Part shown: piece after piece, positions 20,430-33,047 of the stretch
How positions within the stretch are numbered: position 1 is the stretch's first letter
How the letters are laid out: each line of letters begins with the position of its first letter
Assembly: GCA_033439255.1 (NCBI GenBank)
Contig: CM065879.1
Coordinates: 910,501-974,500, forward strand
Source: Hericium rajendrae
Taxonomy: Eukaryota; Basidiomycota; Agaricomycetes; Russulales; Hericiaceae
Length of the DNA stretch: 64,000 bases
Direction of reading: 5' to 3'
Position numbers and translations under genes: made by a program
The notes under the pieces: model-generated
The model's input: the letters and a program-made list of their open reading frames with translations, nothing else
What the model was told of the DNA's origin: nothing
Database searches by the model: none

Positions 20430-23400
20430 TTATATACCGCTATCGGCCGCGGGAAGGCTGGGCGCGCTGAGCAAGCCGTAGGTTGCCCAGAACTGCACAG
20501 ATTTCAGCACGAGCTCCGCACCCAATGGCTGCATCGTGGCGAGGGTGCGCGCAGTCTTCGCAGCCTGCGTCGTGTCCAGATGCACGCGCTCCCCGAAATC
20601 AGCGCTCTGGAAGAACGGCAAAAGGTTGAGTGCGCCAACATCATCCACGTCGTCTGCTTTGTCGGTATGCCTGGTGTTCGCCAAGGCCTGCAGCCCAGAG
20701 AGCCACTCAGAGTATGGAACCATGGGTACTCCGAGTTTTCGGGCGACAGGCCTGAACAGCGTACTCCAAGAGACGAGATGAGGAGACACAAGGTGAAAGA
20801 CTGGTCCATATGTCCCGGTGGCCATTTCGACAAGAGCGGTGGCCGCAGTATCCACTGGCACCCATGAGATGGCCTTTTTCAAAGACAAGATTTAGCCAGA
20901 TTTCATGTATCCGAGTATTGGCCGCCTACCTCGTTTCGCTCAGGGAGGCTACCTATCAGCTGACCTCCCGCAATCAGCGCAGGGACCCACTCCTTAATGT
21001 TCCATCCTCCGATCCGAGTGTCGCCGCTGAGCTGCCCGACACGGACAATGGTGGTCCGTAGGCCCGTTTCCTTCGCTGCGAGCGTGAGGATTTGCTCTGC
21101 TACCCATTTGCTCTCTCCATATCCACCTCCTACAGATGACTCGGGATCCATGAGAGGTACCTCGGCGATCGAGTTCTCCGAAGGGTGATCTGTCGACGGG
21201 GAAAGGAGAGACGTAAGAGAGGTTGAAAGCAAGGTTAACAGTCAAACCTTGGATGCTCACTTTGAAGTACGGCGATCGAACTAATGAAAATCAATCTGGG
21301 TCCTCCAGGGTGATCACAAAGCAACGCGAGATCAACTAATTTCCGAACACCGACAATCAAAGGCTCGAAGGATGATAATGTCATATTGAAGTCGACCTTC
21401 CAGGCTGTCAAAAATATTGTCAACCAAAATCCGCAGGAAGATGAAGTCCGAGTAGTAGACACACCATTGTGAATGATCATCGTAACGGAGCGTTGGATCT
21501 ATTGGGTGTTAAGCATTTCCTTGAAGAAGACACGTCTAGAAACATACCTGCTCGTAGACGTCTTCTCGCAGTCCGAGCATCTCCTTCGACAGATCAGACA
21601 TTAAGAGTGTCAACTTCTCCGATGCCAAGAGGCCGACGTCCAATCCCCAAGTCTCGAACGCATCGCGCTGTCGTTTCTTAAGAGAGGACAGCGAATGTGA
21701 CGGGTCTCTGTTCAATGCGAAGACACTCTTGACGTCAGGGCTGCATAACAAGCCAGCGAGAAGATGAGAGCCAAAGCGGCCGGTAGTACCCGTCAACAAG
21801 ACTGTCTCGCTAATGTTGCTCGCATGGTCCTGTGTATTATGCTGAGGGAGAGCGCCAAAGTTCTTGCTGTACTTCTGCACAAAGTGTTGCATCTCTTCGA
21901 CCTTGCTCTCAAGGGATGATACCTCGGAAGTCGAATATACCGTCTTTGAGAACAGGCTGCTCACGAAATTGCCGAGCGCCCGGATCGACGGATTGGAGTA
22001 CACGAAGGTGGACGGGATGTCATGGACCGAGATGGTGGATGCGACTCGCAAGGCATGAAGGATCGTGTTACGGATCCAAGTCGCCTGTAAGCTAACCATA
22101 ATGTGAGCGATCTCGGTATAAATTCAAAGCAGCAAGGACAGTTACCTGTCGCAGCCTTGTTGGAACAAATCGTCGTCGTCCTGTATGGAAAGCTTCATAA
22201 CCCGCTCTACTGTGATGCGTATGAAGGTCAGAATTGCTGCGGGTGTCCAGGATTCAGGCGGGTTTAGCTCGGTCTGTGAGGAGTGCTTGACGGCCGCATA
22301 GACAGCATCGATCTCATCGTTATACGCATTTATGCAGACTTGGCGTCTCGGTGTGCCCTTGGGTGTGTATTCGAAAGGCTTAGAAGGACTGGTGAAGATA
22401 ATCATCTTGTAATGAAGAACATCAGAGCTGTGCGAGGAGGGATGTATAACAGATAATAGCCTTACTTCCTTGAAGATTCTGGAATGAGAAGGCGCGTATT
22501 TATTGACTTTTTCAATGGTCGGCCTGACCAAAGGCATCAGAAAAGCAGAACATCATGATGGAGCACCCGTTGCATACCATATCCTGTTTCTGAACTCCAC
22601 GAGCTTGGATATATCGTTTGGCTCGAAGGCTTCTTTCGGCTGAATGATGACACCGTTCTGGAATCGCCCACGCCCGAACATTAGTGCCGCAGCAACGTGA
22701 GGATCCTGCACTAGTATAGCTTCTAGATAGCCGAACCATATCAGTACGGCGGAGATAAACCCGAATATACAGTACTAACCCAATGGAACGGGGTTCGTCT
22801 AGGAGAGAAAGAGTAGTCAGGAGGCAGAAATGAATAAAAAATCAAAGTAGTAGACCTTCTCGCCGGTCAACAATATCAGTTGGTCATCCGCACGACCGTA
22901 GACCCTCCAATAGTCGTCCCTGGTGGGATGGCGTTGTATAAGATCGCTTGTTCGGTACGCAGGAATCCCGTTAATTTTCGTATTGATAACATTGGGCGCG
23001 TACGGTGGAGATATCTGAAAGACGATCAGTCATCAATATCAAAGTCGCAATCAGGCATAGGGGCATGACGCACGAGCACAACAGGCTCGAAGATGTCAGG
23101 TGTACCATCCTGAGGAACCAGCTCGAGCCGTAGATGCGGGGACAGTCTGAAGTACTCCCACTCCTCCTCGTCGGCCGGATTCGGGATGAACCTTCCAAAG
23201 GAGCCAACCTCGGTACTATAACGCTATTACTACGAGGGGTGTAAAAAGTCTGAATGAAGACGTACGAGCCATAAAAAGGAGTCAGCCTGACACCAGCCTT
23301 CCACAGTTCATCTCCGATCTTCTTGTTCATGGGAGCGCCGCCGAATACCTGTCAGTGACATTATGCATCAGCATGCCTCAACACGCAGGATGGCCACATG

Positions 23401-24711
23401 GACGGACGATTGCCTGCATACTTTGCAGGATGGGTAGATTAGATGGAGAGCGCGACCACGCCTGTAAATGATTGAGGAATTGTACCGGGAAAGTGTCTTC
23501 AAAGATACCTCAACATGTGCGGGGACGGAATAGACTATCGAGCTTCGTGTCGCAACGATCGCTTCCAAGAAGTTGTCGGGATTAGGGAAGACCGGGGGCG
23601 ACGAAGGCTTGAAACAACCCATGATCGTGCCGGAGCAAGCCTGAAATCAAAGCGTCCGTGAGTCCTACGGCAAATACATGAAACAATTGGCGCTCACCGT
23701 CCACGTCATGAATGCGGCACCCATAGCATCTAGCATGCTTCAGAAAATATAATCAACGTGCTAGAGCTCGAGGCCACTCACGGAACAGAGGCAATGAATG
23801 TGCCGCCATGACCTTGTCACACAAGTCGACATTGCCATAGTCTAGCGGATCGCAGTGGAATCAGAAGGTATGAGGGACGCGAAGGAAACCAAACGTACAG
23901 ACAAACATGCCCCATTGCAGGAAGCTCGAGTGTGTGATCTTGATGGGCTTCGGAAACGCAGTGGAGCCTAGGGTTGAACCATCTTAGCAGCACATCCTAT
24001 ACTATGTCTCTCATGAGAAAATGCTCACCTGAAGAATGCAAAATCAGTGCCGTCTTGTCGTTGCTCAGCTTGCCGAGCGAAACCCCCTCATGTTCATTGC
24101 TTTCATTGTAGAAATCTTCGAACTGAGGTATCTGAATAAGCTCCACAGCAATGCCCTCCTTGGCGAGGATACCGGTGGCCTCTTGACTGAGGCGCTGCAT
24201 AGCAGGATCCGGGCTCACAAACAGCTGCAAGACCCCAGTCGTTCGAACAAGATGAGCTACACCAACGGCGGAGTTGCGCGTGGAGATGGGGAAGGGTGTG
24301 AATCCGAGATGCATGATCCCCATCATCAAGGTAAAATACGTGATAGAGCCTGATAGCTCGCAGTTAGCGAATTTTCGCCAAGGACCCTCAGAATGCGATC
24401 TTACCCAGGGTAGCCAATATACCAATGGTAGGCGCATCTTCACCCCCGCCGAGCTCGTACTCCACTTTCAGGCGCTGGTAATGGGCCGATACGAGTTTTG
24501 CTGCCTTGCGTATGCCACGGTAAGCCTCAGGGTACAGTATGTACCGTGGATCCTGGCGATCGTTGGGATACACAAACAGCGGGTGCTTCGGGCTGTGTCT
24601 AGAGTGATATTCGAATATTTCCGGCAGAGTCAACGAGCCATCTAGCGGCGGAGTATGCCATGTTGAACTCTTCGTGCCTTGCAGAGTCGGAAGATGGGAT
24701 AGATCGAGCAT
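20430..24711 (-). CDS. Adenylate-forming reductase (NRPS-like A-PCP-R), copy B
   Basis: This paralogue of copy A has the same exon-intron layout and domain order: AMP-binding, carrier, reductase. Recognisable motifs are HSSG-STAFPKPIK (A3), PFYGSTEVG (A5, canonical here), YRTSDLIQRHP and YGRADDQ (A7/A8 region), DLFQQGCDSLQ (carrier Ser), GTTGRFG (NADPH) and YGESKWVAE (reductase catalytic Tyr/Lys). The chemistry expected is ATP-dependent activation of a carboxylic acid and NADPH reduction to aldehyde. The C-terminus is a few residues longer than in copy A. Every junction I tested stays in frame, and intron positions equal those of copy A; the one exon that ends at a GC donor in copy A has a normal GT here. 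The start chosen is the ATG aligned with copy A; an in-frame ATG lies one codon upstream. Confidence 0.88.
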
Positions 24712-26029
24712 CATACAGCTATAAGCGAAAAAAATGCAGGCGAAGTGAGTACGACAAGACGATAGACTAAGGACTAGGATAATCTCACTATCCAAGATTA
24801 AAGCCCGAAGCTCGTAGGATGTGTCGAAGAAATAAGACTTTGTCCGGGTTACAGTGAGAGTGTGTTATCCATTTATACAGTTGAAGGAATCCAGGATCAG
24901 ACTTGCTGTCGCGAGATAGAAACCTGGATCCATGCCTTCACACACAATATCGCGACGGAAGGATGCCTGTGACAAATGTTCGTGCTTGTCACCCGTCATT
25001 CTGGATCATAGTCAGAACGACGAATCAGAATATCAACCATGAATGGAGGCCTTAGAAGCAGAGCATCTATGAAGTGTGACCACGTTTACACCCTGACCAT
25101 TCTCACAGCATCTCGGCGCTGATTTGACGGCGCGGAGCTTATGCTTCGCGAATCGCCAGAATAAGGTTCGAGCGCAGCAATCAACAGGCGTTCGGCTGAT
25201 GCAGATGCTGGGAACGGGGTTGCGGTCGTAATAAGCAAGAGGGCTCCGAGCTGCGTCAGTACACTGTTACGAATATGCTTGAACTAGCCCTGGGAAGGAT
25301 CAGAGGCAAGAGCGCCGAAAAAAGGTCGTTGGCTCCCCATCTGTGTCGCCGCGGCATTATGGAAGATTCTGAAGATGGAACACACACGGATAGGTCAATA
25401 TGTGTACAAATGTCATGCACAGGAGAAGCTCAAGGCGCAGAGAGGAATGCTCCATTATGACCTATAAGGATGGGTGTGTACAAGGCTCCGAGCATATCAG
25501 ATTAAGTCTTACTCACCTCGAGGTGTATGGCTAGTAGATCAACAACCCCGCAGAAATGGGCTCCATGATCGTGGCCGCAAATTAGCGCTTAGCGACATAA
25601 CCCGTATAATTCACAACTCACTATCCTCTTCATCAGCAGCATGGTGCATGACAGCTTGGCATCGTAGATAAAACTTGCCATCCCCGTGCTAGACTCGTAC
25701 CCAGTCCAGCACGTAAACTCCCTCATTTATGAGATCACGTGGAACCGGCTGGGAACGAGCCTATCCCCGTGCTACAGGCCACGTATGATCCAATGCCAGT
25801 GGCCGGGCCAGCTCAAGCCCAGTGGTCATCGATTTCGTAGAACGAACAGCTGTGACCGTATGCCGTGCTGCGCGACAGCAACTCGGAGTAGGCCTTACTA
25901 GTTCATCCAGCACTTCGCGAATGCCGTCGACCTAAGTTCCCAGTTTACTCTTCATTCGGTCGCCAATTCTTACAAGCCAACGTTTCCGCAGTGAAGGGTC
26001 GATGATCCACAATTGATTCACGTTTCTCA
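24712..26029. other. Intergenic region, unit B (promoter of reductase B)
   Basis: This corresponds to the divergent promoter gap of unit A but is shorter and poorly conserved. The first exon of the M20 gene could not be found here. No other gene is recognised; short frames such as 25275-25460 carry no motif. Confidence 0.45.
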
Positions 26030-27560
26030 CAGCATCTCCGGCGATGGCGTGCACCGAGAAGAAATCATTTGTATGGCATTGGAATCCTAGCTCCAGGCAT
26101 ATGGCGTAGAGACCAAATCAAACCAGCTCTCCTCGGAACTCATTTGTTTTCCGGCAAGGAGCTTCAGCTGCCTCCTGCAATTTCAGGTAGGACTGGAAAT
26201 GACACGAACAAGAAGATAATTCTTACAAGTGGTCGCTTCGATGTACAGCCGGTCTGTTGCTTTCTTTCTATTGAAATCAGGCACGGTGTGTTGATCACGG
26301 TGTAACGCACAGGCCGAGATGTCTGACGAATGCACCGGCCATTCAAGCTCCTTCACGATTAATCGATCGGGCGACTCTCTGGCCGCGGCTCGTCAGACAG
26401 CAAGGCATCTGTGCTTGGCTACGTCAATGCGCTGCAAGTCCACCACAGTTCATCATCGCAGAAGTGATGAATTTTGAGGATGAACGGTTCGATCGCTTTG
26501 ACTGTGTATCCATCCTGCGACTGTCCACCTTCATCCAACCTTTCGTCAAGGACATGCAATGCAGTCGAATAATTACCGGCTGAACACATGCACCCTCGCC
26601 TCATGTACAGTCTCCCTGGGCCGACATATCTTGGACTTACGGTTTCTGGACGTGGGAAAGGTCTTCATTTTGATGTCTACGGTCAAATGGTACATGAACC
26701 CATGACGGACCTAGTCGGAGCAAACTGGTCGACCTATCCTATAAGATTTTGATCTTAGGTGTCAACGGCGATAAGGCAAGTGTACGCATGGGTCGGGCAT
26801 CGAAGATTCCTTCGGCGGCACCGGCGTGCAGACCCTGGGAAGTTCAGTGGAAGTTCAGTGGAAGTTCAGTATCCGGTAAGTGCCGCACCGCACAAGCGGA
26901 TCACTTTTGGTTGACGAGTATCTGATTCAGGCTTGTACCCCTTCAAACACCCGAGAACATCGAGCCACTGGTGATATCCTGTAGTGTCCCGTGTCGAAAC
27001 GGAAATCAAGAAGCGCGGGGGCAAGAACAAGCTCGTGACTGAAGATCTCGATGGCGGAAGCCGTGGATGGAGAATTATGCACTGGACTTCTGCGACCTGA
27101 GAGGTGCTACACTCGTTTCACACAGCTATCTGCATGTGTGGAAGCTTGAACGTCCTTACTGCGGCATATCTACAAGCAGACGCCCGTTCCAACGAAGTAT
27201 CTCATTCCTGCCATATTGAGGCTCCAGGCGTCAATATGTTCCTCCTTCCTCATGTCATGAGTAGGGGTGATGGCGGGGCGCTTTTATCCACGACCCACTG
27301 GTCACCACCTCTACGTCTACATGCCACCTCGTGTCGATTAAAATACTTGTGGTGCGCAGCTCGGTGGACAAGAAGCCACATAAGTCCGTTCATGCTGAAG
27401 GTGCACGTTAGTATTCATTCCTCTGTTTCATGACGTATGATAATAGCAGGCGACCATGAATGCTTCTGGGCGAAACTTCTCCGCACGCATCTCCGCACAT
27501 CTTTCCGCAAGCATCTCTCCGCCCGCATCTGTACAAGGTTGCAGAAGCAAGGCCGCGCGC
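26030..27560 (+). pseudogene. Degraded copy of the M20 dipeptidase
   Basis: Stretches alignable with the intact gene appear in order: the exon-2 start (CTCACAGCATCTCCGGCGAT near 26030), the VETKS and LQLPPAI region (about 26100-26190), the GRGSSD region (about 26370), the [10 protein letters not shown] region (about 26630), the PENxxPLVIS region (about 26950) and the VNVLLLP region (about 27230). The metal-binding His block reads GRFDVQP rather than GHFDVQP, so a key His is lost. Multiple stops, indels and a triplicated GGAAGTTCAGT phrase near 26850 break the frame. Exon 1 is not detectable. Confidence 0.85.
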
Positions 27561-28784
27561 TAGCTGCGTGGGACGCATGCGAAAGGAATGCATCGAAACG
27601 TACGTATCTCAGCTGCTTCACAAGTATGAAGTTCCCGTGTCGGATTCCGTTTCCAGAATACTGTCTCCGGCCTGATCATCAGACTTATCAACCCTTCATC
27701 GCCCATGCTTCGGAACACTTGATGTCCTGGACCTTGGCACGAGGGTTGCAGAGGCATCTTCACTGTATAACCGGTGATCGGCTACAGATTTCACCAAATG
27801 CTTGCGGAAGATTTCGAAGCGGGGTATGCGCTGGGTCCCGATCGGACTCAATCGAGGGCGCCGCAATCCTGGCACACGTGGAGCCTAACATAAGATATTT
27901 ACTTCTGCGCATTCCAATGTTGCCTGTCGTCATCTGCTCAGTACTAATGATATTTGGTTTGTTGTAGATGGTTGCGACATTGGGGCTGGCGTGGAGTTGT
28001 ATCCGCGTCAAGCAGATACAAGTGGAGCATCCAGGATGTACTACCACAGTTCATGATCCAGAACTCGGAGGGACGCTGAGCGTTGATGCAGTGATCCTGT
28101 GCGTGGGCTCATTGTCTAAATAAAATTGTCGGCACCGATCAGCCCGGTTTGCACTCACGATATTCACGCTTACACCATCTCATCAAGGACTTTCTTCAAA
28201 AAATTGGATCGAAGATTCACGACCATTTTGTGAGTGCATCTGATCTTCATATTGAATCCTAGCTCTATCAAGTCCCCACGATTCAGAAATCAGGACTTCA
28301 GTCTCGACTGGTGACCTGTCGAACCAAGCGGATGTCTTGTCAATGAGGACTTAAAGAATCGTCTTTTTTCGACTAGAAAAACTGTCGGCAGTGTAGTCGG
28401 AGCCTCAACACCAAGATGAAGCATAGATTCTCACTCCATTTTCCAAGTCCCACCGTTATCACTCGAAGCTGCGAAATGCGACACATGGTGACTTCGGCTG
28501 CTTTTTCGTAAGTTACATCTTGGTTGTTTTGGCGACTTGCAGAGCTCGACTTCGTATTGGATAACGAGACCGACTGCGGGACGCAGCATCTGACCGTCGC
28601 GATTTCGGCGTGGTTGCGTCAGATGGTCGCAGGCACCTGCCCTGTGCAGAGTTCTGATATTCTGTTCGGGAAACACATCGTTCCTACAGACCCTGCATGC
28701 GGCTCTGAACGCTTCAGCACATGCTATATAATCAAATGAGCGCTATGATTCGATGGACGTACGAAGACCAGTAACCCGATAGCC
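27561..28784. other. Intergenic, no gene recognised
   Basis: The frame 27437-27967 overlaps the end of the dipeptidase pseudogene and has no domain. The region from about 28030 to 28780 has patches similar to 19540-20020 of unit A. Nothing here supports an independent gene. Confidence 0.45.
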
Positions 28785-30122
28785 ATGGGCATTCTGCTTG
28801 TCAAAGCTGAACTTCTGGCGCTATTTTTGGAGAGCGTGCTATATGGTGAGGATGATACTCCGCATATATGGTGAGGATCGTAACGCACTGATCATCTATA
28901 TATGAATCCAGGCATCTTTCTATTGCTGTATTTCGCTCTGCTGGTGGCATTGCTGTACCAAGGAGGCGAAGCTCGAGTCCGCCAGCGTACTTTGCTGCCA
29001 GTGGCAAGCTTGATGCTTGTGCTGGCGACTGCCGTAAGTTGCGTCGATTTGCGTCAGTCGCTCAAATAAAAACTTACGGGACATCTCTTGGTCTAACTTA
29101 CTAGCATGTCATCATTGGCTTCATCCGATGTTACGCGGGCTTCACTTCTTATGTGGATCCTTTGTCGTATTTTGAGAATATCGCGCATCCGCTTTTCGTT
29201 GCAAAGAATGTCATCTATGCCACTCAAACCCTGATTGGTGACGGTGTCTTGGTGCGTATCGGCCATCATGCCTCTCAATCAACGTCTTAATTTCATCTTA
29301 GATCTGGAGGTGCTACATGGTATACGGGAAAAGGCTATATGTCATTGCCGTCCCGGCCGTGGTACAGCTGGCCAACGCATGCAAGTCCTTCGCAGAAATC
29401 CTACTGCACATAACCTGAATCCGCCGTCCGTACAGGTGTCGGATACGTTGTCTGCTGGGAATTTTCACAGGCGAACAAAGGATCCACAGTGTTTGCTAGC
29501 GCATCCCGCTGGATCACGACATTCTTCGCGTTGACTATGTGCATCAACGTTTCTTGCACCAGTACGTGCTTTCGCCGTTCTTCCTGTCGCAAGCGATGAC
29601 CGCTGGCCATGTACGATTAGTTGCTATGTGCTGGCGGATTTACAGAATCGGACATTTCACGGAAGGAACCGCAAATTTGATGCCCGTTGTCACGTCAATT
29701 GTCGAGAGTGGCACTTTATACAGCGCCGGAGTCCTGGGCCTTCTCATATCTTACCTGAAGAAATCGAACGGCCAATACGCAGCAATAGACGTGGTCCCTC
29801 CCCTTGTGGTAAGCTGCCGAGCTGTATGCTGCACGCCTAGCATTGATCCGAATATTTAACATCGTAGGGCATCACGTTTACGTTGATCTCCCTACAGATT
29901 CACTTCAGGCTGGACCCAACCAGATTCCTGTCCTCTGCGGGATCACATATCCATTTTCGCCGTACGGCTCGCAGCGGCCCCGGGAGAAACAATGCCGTTT
30001 TGCCGATGGACACCTTCTCGGTACACATCCGTCAAGAGACTGAAGTCTACTCCTCAACCTTTCCCAGTAGCGAAGACAGCTCGAAAGCGAAAGGCCAGCA
30101 CGGGCTATCTGCACCGATATGA
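28785..30122 (+). CDS. Multi-pass membrane protein, basidiomycete seven-helix type
   Basis: Seven exons (28785-28845, 28912-29033, 29105-29251, 29302-29380, 29436-29561, 29621-29808, 29868-30122) sum to 978 nt, 325 aa, all in frame. Hydrophobic helices alternate with short loops: an N-terminal LLALFLESVLYG segment, IFLLLYFALLVALLY, TLLPVASLMLVLATAHVII, then helices near VIWRCYMVY, VPAVVQLANACVGYVVCW, WITTFFALTMCINVSC, and two more before a charged Ser-rich tail. The layout resembles the large family of basidiomycete integral membrane proteins of unknown function; exact family not certain. Intron 4 uses a GC donor (AT-GCAAGT). The gene lies at the right edge of the duplicated unit, and a 5' fragment is present in unit A. 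Confidence 0.82.
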
Positions 30123-30715
30123 CAGAAGCGAGCGGCACGCCGCTCTCAGCCTCGAGATCGGGAAAACACCGCTACGTTGTACTTTTATTGATGTTTGAGA
30201 GTCTATCGGCCTGGAAATTTGAAGGAACGAAGCTGGCGTCGTTCCACTGCGGGACCAATCAAACTCGTCAAAATACCGTTACCTACAGAATTTCTTGGCC
30301 GATAGACTCTTTTACTCTTAAGCTTCCTGCTTGGATCCATTCTTTGATTTCCTTGCCGCCGTGAAACTTTGGCTATTGCCTCAGATCTGACGTCGTATTC
30401 TTCATGTTGTGTCTGGTATTTAGGATCCCATTTGAATTGATCGTAGTCTTGTTATAGTCTTGGGTGGTCTTCCGTATCTATTGAATCTGTTTGATGCTCA
30501 TTCTGCGCCCAGCTTCGACTAATATCGGCCCTTACCACCGAACGCAAACCTAGACGCAAGGATTCGGGTTGTTCTGTATTCAACGACTTCGGCTGTTCAC
30601 AAGTTTCAAAGCATCTAATTGCATTATATACAAATATGGGGGATTGCGCAGATTACAGAACAAGAGCATACATGGATATCACCCGTTCACCAACACAGCA
30701 GAGAAAAGACGGGAC
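30123..30715. other. Intergenic between membrane protein gene and RTF1
   Basis: This gap holds the 3' flanks of two convergent genes. It is moderately AT-rich, with no frame of interest. Confidence 0.5.
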
Positions 30716-32844
30716 TCAGAAGTCGCCGAGGTCGATGTCGATCGACTCCAGAACTTGCGACTCGAAATCGGTCTTGGGCTTCGTCTTCTGCGGGCTGCCG
30801 TTCGCACGCGGCGTGGGCGAGAGAGAGCCGGGCGTGCCCAGCTGCGGCGTCTTGCCGTTCACTGCTGGCGTCGCTGGCGTGCTCGGTCTAAAACGTCGCC
30901 GGCGAGAACAAGGGAGAAATAACCGGTCGGCATCATACTTCAAGTCAAGCAAAGAAGGAAAACACAAACCTGGATGCAAACATCCGCGGCACGGTCTTCA
31001 GCCGCGCACTGGCATCGGAGGGCACAGGCGTGCCCGCATGGCTCGCGGCCAGCTTTCGCTCGCGCCGCTTGCGCTCCGCCTCGAGCAGCTCGCGCTCGCG
31101 CACCGCCTCGAGATTCGCCCTGCGGTTCCGCTCATTGACCTTCGCGAGCAAGTCGTTGCGGTCCTCGCTCGCGCGCGGCGTCGCGGGGCCCATGAGCACA
31201 GTGATCTCCTCGATCTGCTTGTCGAGCGTCGCCACTTCGACGAAGTCGTTGCGGCGGAGCGCGAGCGTGCGCTGTTGGTGCAGCCGCGACTTCTCCAGGC
31301 TGCGGGAAGAGGAGAACTGGCCGCCCGCCATTTGGGCTTTGCGAGCGAGGATGGCGGTCACGTCGCTCTGTTGGGGATGTCAGCAACACGAAACGTTTTC
31401 AGGAGATGGGGACGAACGTCAGTGAGAGGCTTGCTTGCTAGTTGCTGCAATTGTTCGGCCTTCCTCTGTATCTGGCGCTTTGATGGAGGTTTGATATGGT
31501 CCGCCTCGAGTACTGTCATGAGGCGATCAAACTCGCGCTACGGGGATTTCAGGACTGGATGTACACGAGAGGTTGGGTTCGCAGACTAACCTGTGTATAT
31601 GGTGAGTTGGACACTTTATCCATAGGCCATGCTTTGACAGATTTTCCGTGCTTCAGCTCGACCTCTTGGTTGGTGAAGTGACCGTTGATCTTATACGGCT
31701 TCACGAGATCCACGGCGAGGTCTTGAAGAGGTTATTATGGGCTGTATGCACACATAGAAACCTGGACGTACTCTGGATCTCACAGATACGATAGATGGGC
31801 TGGCCACTTTCTCTATCCTGACCAATCAGGTAGCGCACCCATGCACCTAGCGTGGCATATGAGATTATGGTGATCCATCAATCCGAGGGCCTTACCTTTG
31901 ACGTAGTCCTCAAACCATGGTGACAAGCAGTGCTTGGCGAGTTTATCTCTCGTCAATGAGGCATGCCAGAGGTCTTCCATCGTAATCTTCTCCTCATCCG
32001 GGTGGGTCTTACCAAGCAGTTTGAGCTCCTTCTCTTCCTCTTGTTCGTACTTGCTAATCTGGCCATCTTCCTCGTTTTCAGAGTCGGTCTCCATATCCAT
32101 AGGCGATGAAGAACGATCACGCTTCGGAGATGTGCGGTTCTTAGAGCCTGTGAGTACCGTATGCGAGGGAGACATGCGCCACACGTACCCGCTTGTTATC
32201 GTCCTTCGCTCTTCTCTTCGCCTTGAGCTCATCAAGCTTCCGGTTCTTCTCCTTCGTCTCGCCACGCACGGCATGTTTCCCTGTATCCGGACTATTTATA
32301 TCCCGCCCAGACGACAGAACGATAGATGAAGAGCGTACGCTTGGCTGCCTTCGAGACACCGTCTGCTTCAGCTCCCCTCTCCTGCTGCTTAAGCATCTGG
32401 TCCAAGTTCCGCTTGTCCTGTATGCGCTGCATCTCCTCCAGCCGCTGTGCAAGGACCTCTTCACGCTCCATCTCAGTCATATCAAGTAGTCTGCAGCGCA
32501 TGTATATGCGTAAGCCAAGAGTAGAGGATGCATTGCGCGCCCAAGGATGCGTACCGGAGTCGGTCGGCCTCGTCGGTATACTTGCCCTCCAGCGGATATG
32601 GGTTCATGTTGTCGTCCTCCTCTTCGCTCTCGGGGGCGTCGCGGTCGCTTTCGCTGCTTGAATCGACGCTATAAGATGCACACATCAGTAAAGAGAAGAC
32701 AGACAAAGAGACGAAACAAGGAGCTCACCTTGCTTTGCGCCGTTTGGAGCCAGATCCCTTAGACTGACGTCTTTTGCGCTTCTTCTCGGTCGCCCCCGCG
32801 AGCTCGAGCAGCTCGTCGGAGAAGTCGCCTTCAGAATCAGACAT
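30716..32844 (-). CDS. RTF1: RNA polymerase-associated protein Rtf1 (Plus3 domain)
   Basis: Ten exons (32844-32729, 32668-32555, 32490-32339, 32280-32189, 32139-31896, 31846-31772, 31721-31591, 31537-31418, 31367-30970, 30887-30716) total 1,614 nt, 537 aa. The N-terminus is acidic then basic (SDSEGDFSDELLELAG, then KKRKRRQSKG), typical of Rtf1. The Plus3 domain spans about residues 208-335: it opens with ITMEDLWHASLTRDKLAKHC, continues through WVRYLIGQD, YRICEIQN and VDLVKPYKINGHFTNQEVEL, and ends near MTVLEADHI. A charged coiled-coil segment follows (RKRRERKLAASHAG). Rtf1 is a Paf1-complex subunit that binds Spt5 through Plus3 and promotes histone H2B ubiquitylation during elongation. Exon 5's acceptor is the least certain junction. 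It is head-to-tail with SOF1, about 200 bases apart. Confidence 0.93.
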
Positions 32845-33047
32845 TGTTGTGCAAGAAGAGGAAGGGAGGAGATGGGAGGAGGGAGAGTGATGAGTTGGTT
32901 GCTCGAAGATGTCTTGTCCTCTTACCACGCCCTGCACAGCCACCGGATCTGGCGGTCCGGCGCTTACAACTCAACAACATCTCGACAACATCTCGACATA
33001 TACATCTACGCGAGCAGCAAAAATACAGAACAGAGGACACAACCTGA

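Larger units (their letters stand above)
20430..29033. repeat. Tandem segmental duplication, unit B
   Basis: Unit B comprises reductase B (minus), a ruined M20 dipeptidase (plus) and the intact membrane-protein gene (plus). The end given here is the end of membrane-gene exon 2, close to where unit A's homology stops. The remaining exons to 30122 have no counterpart in unit A, so B probably represents the ancestral right-hand junction. Confidence 0.85.

Noticed and set aside
26030-27560. Second functional M20 dipeptidase
   Set aside because: Stops, indels, missing first exon and loss of the metal-binding His.
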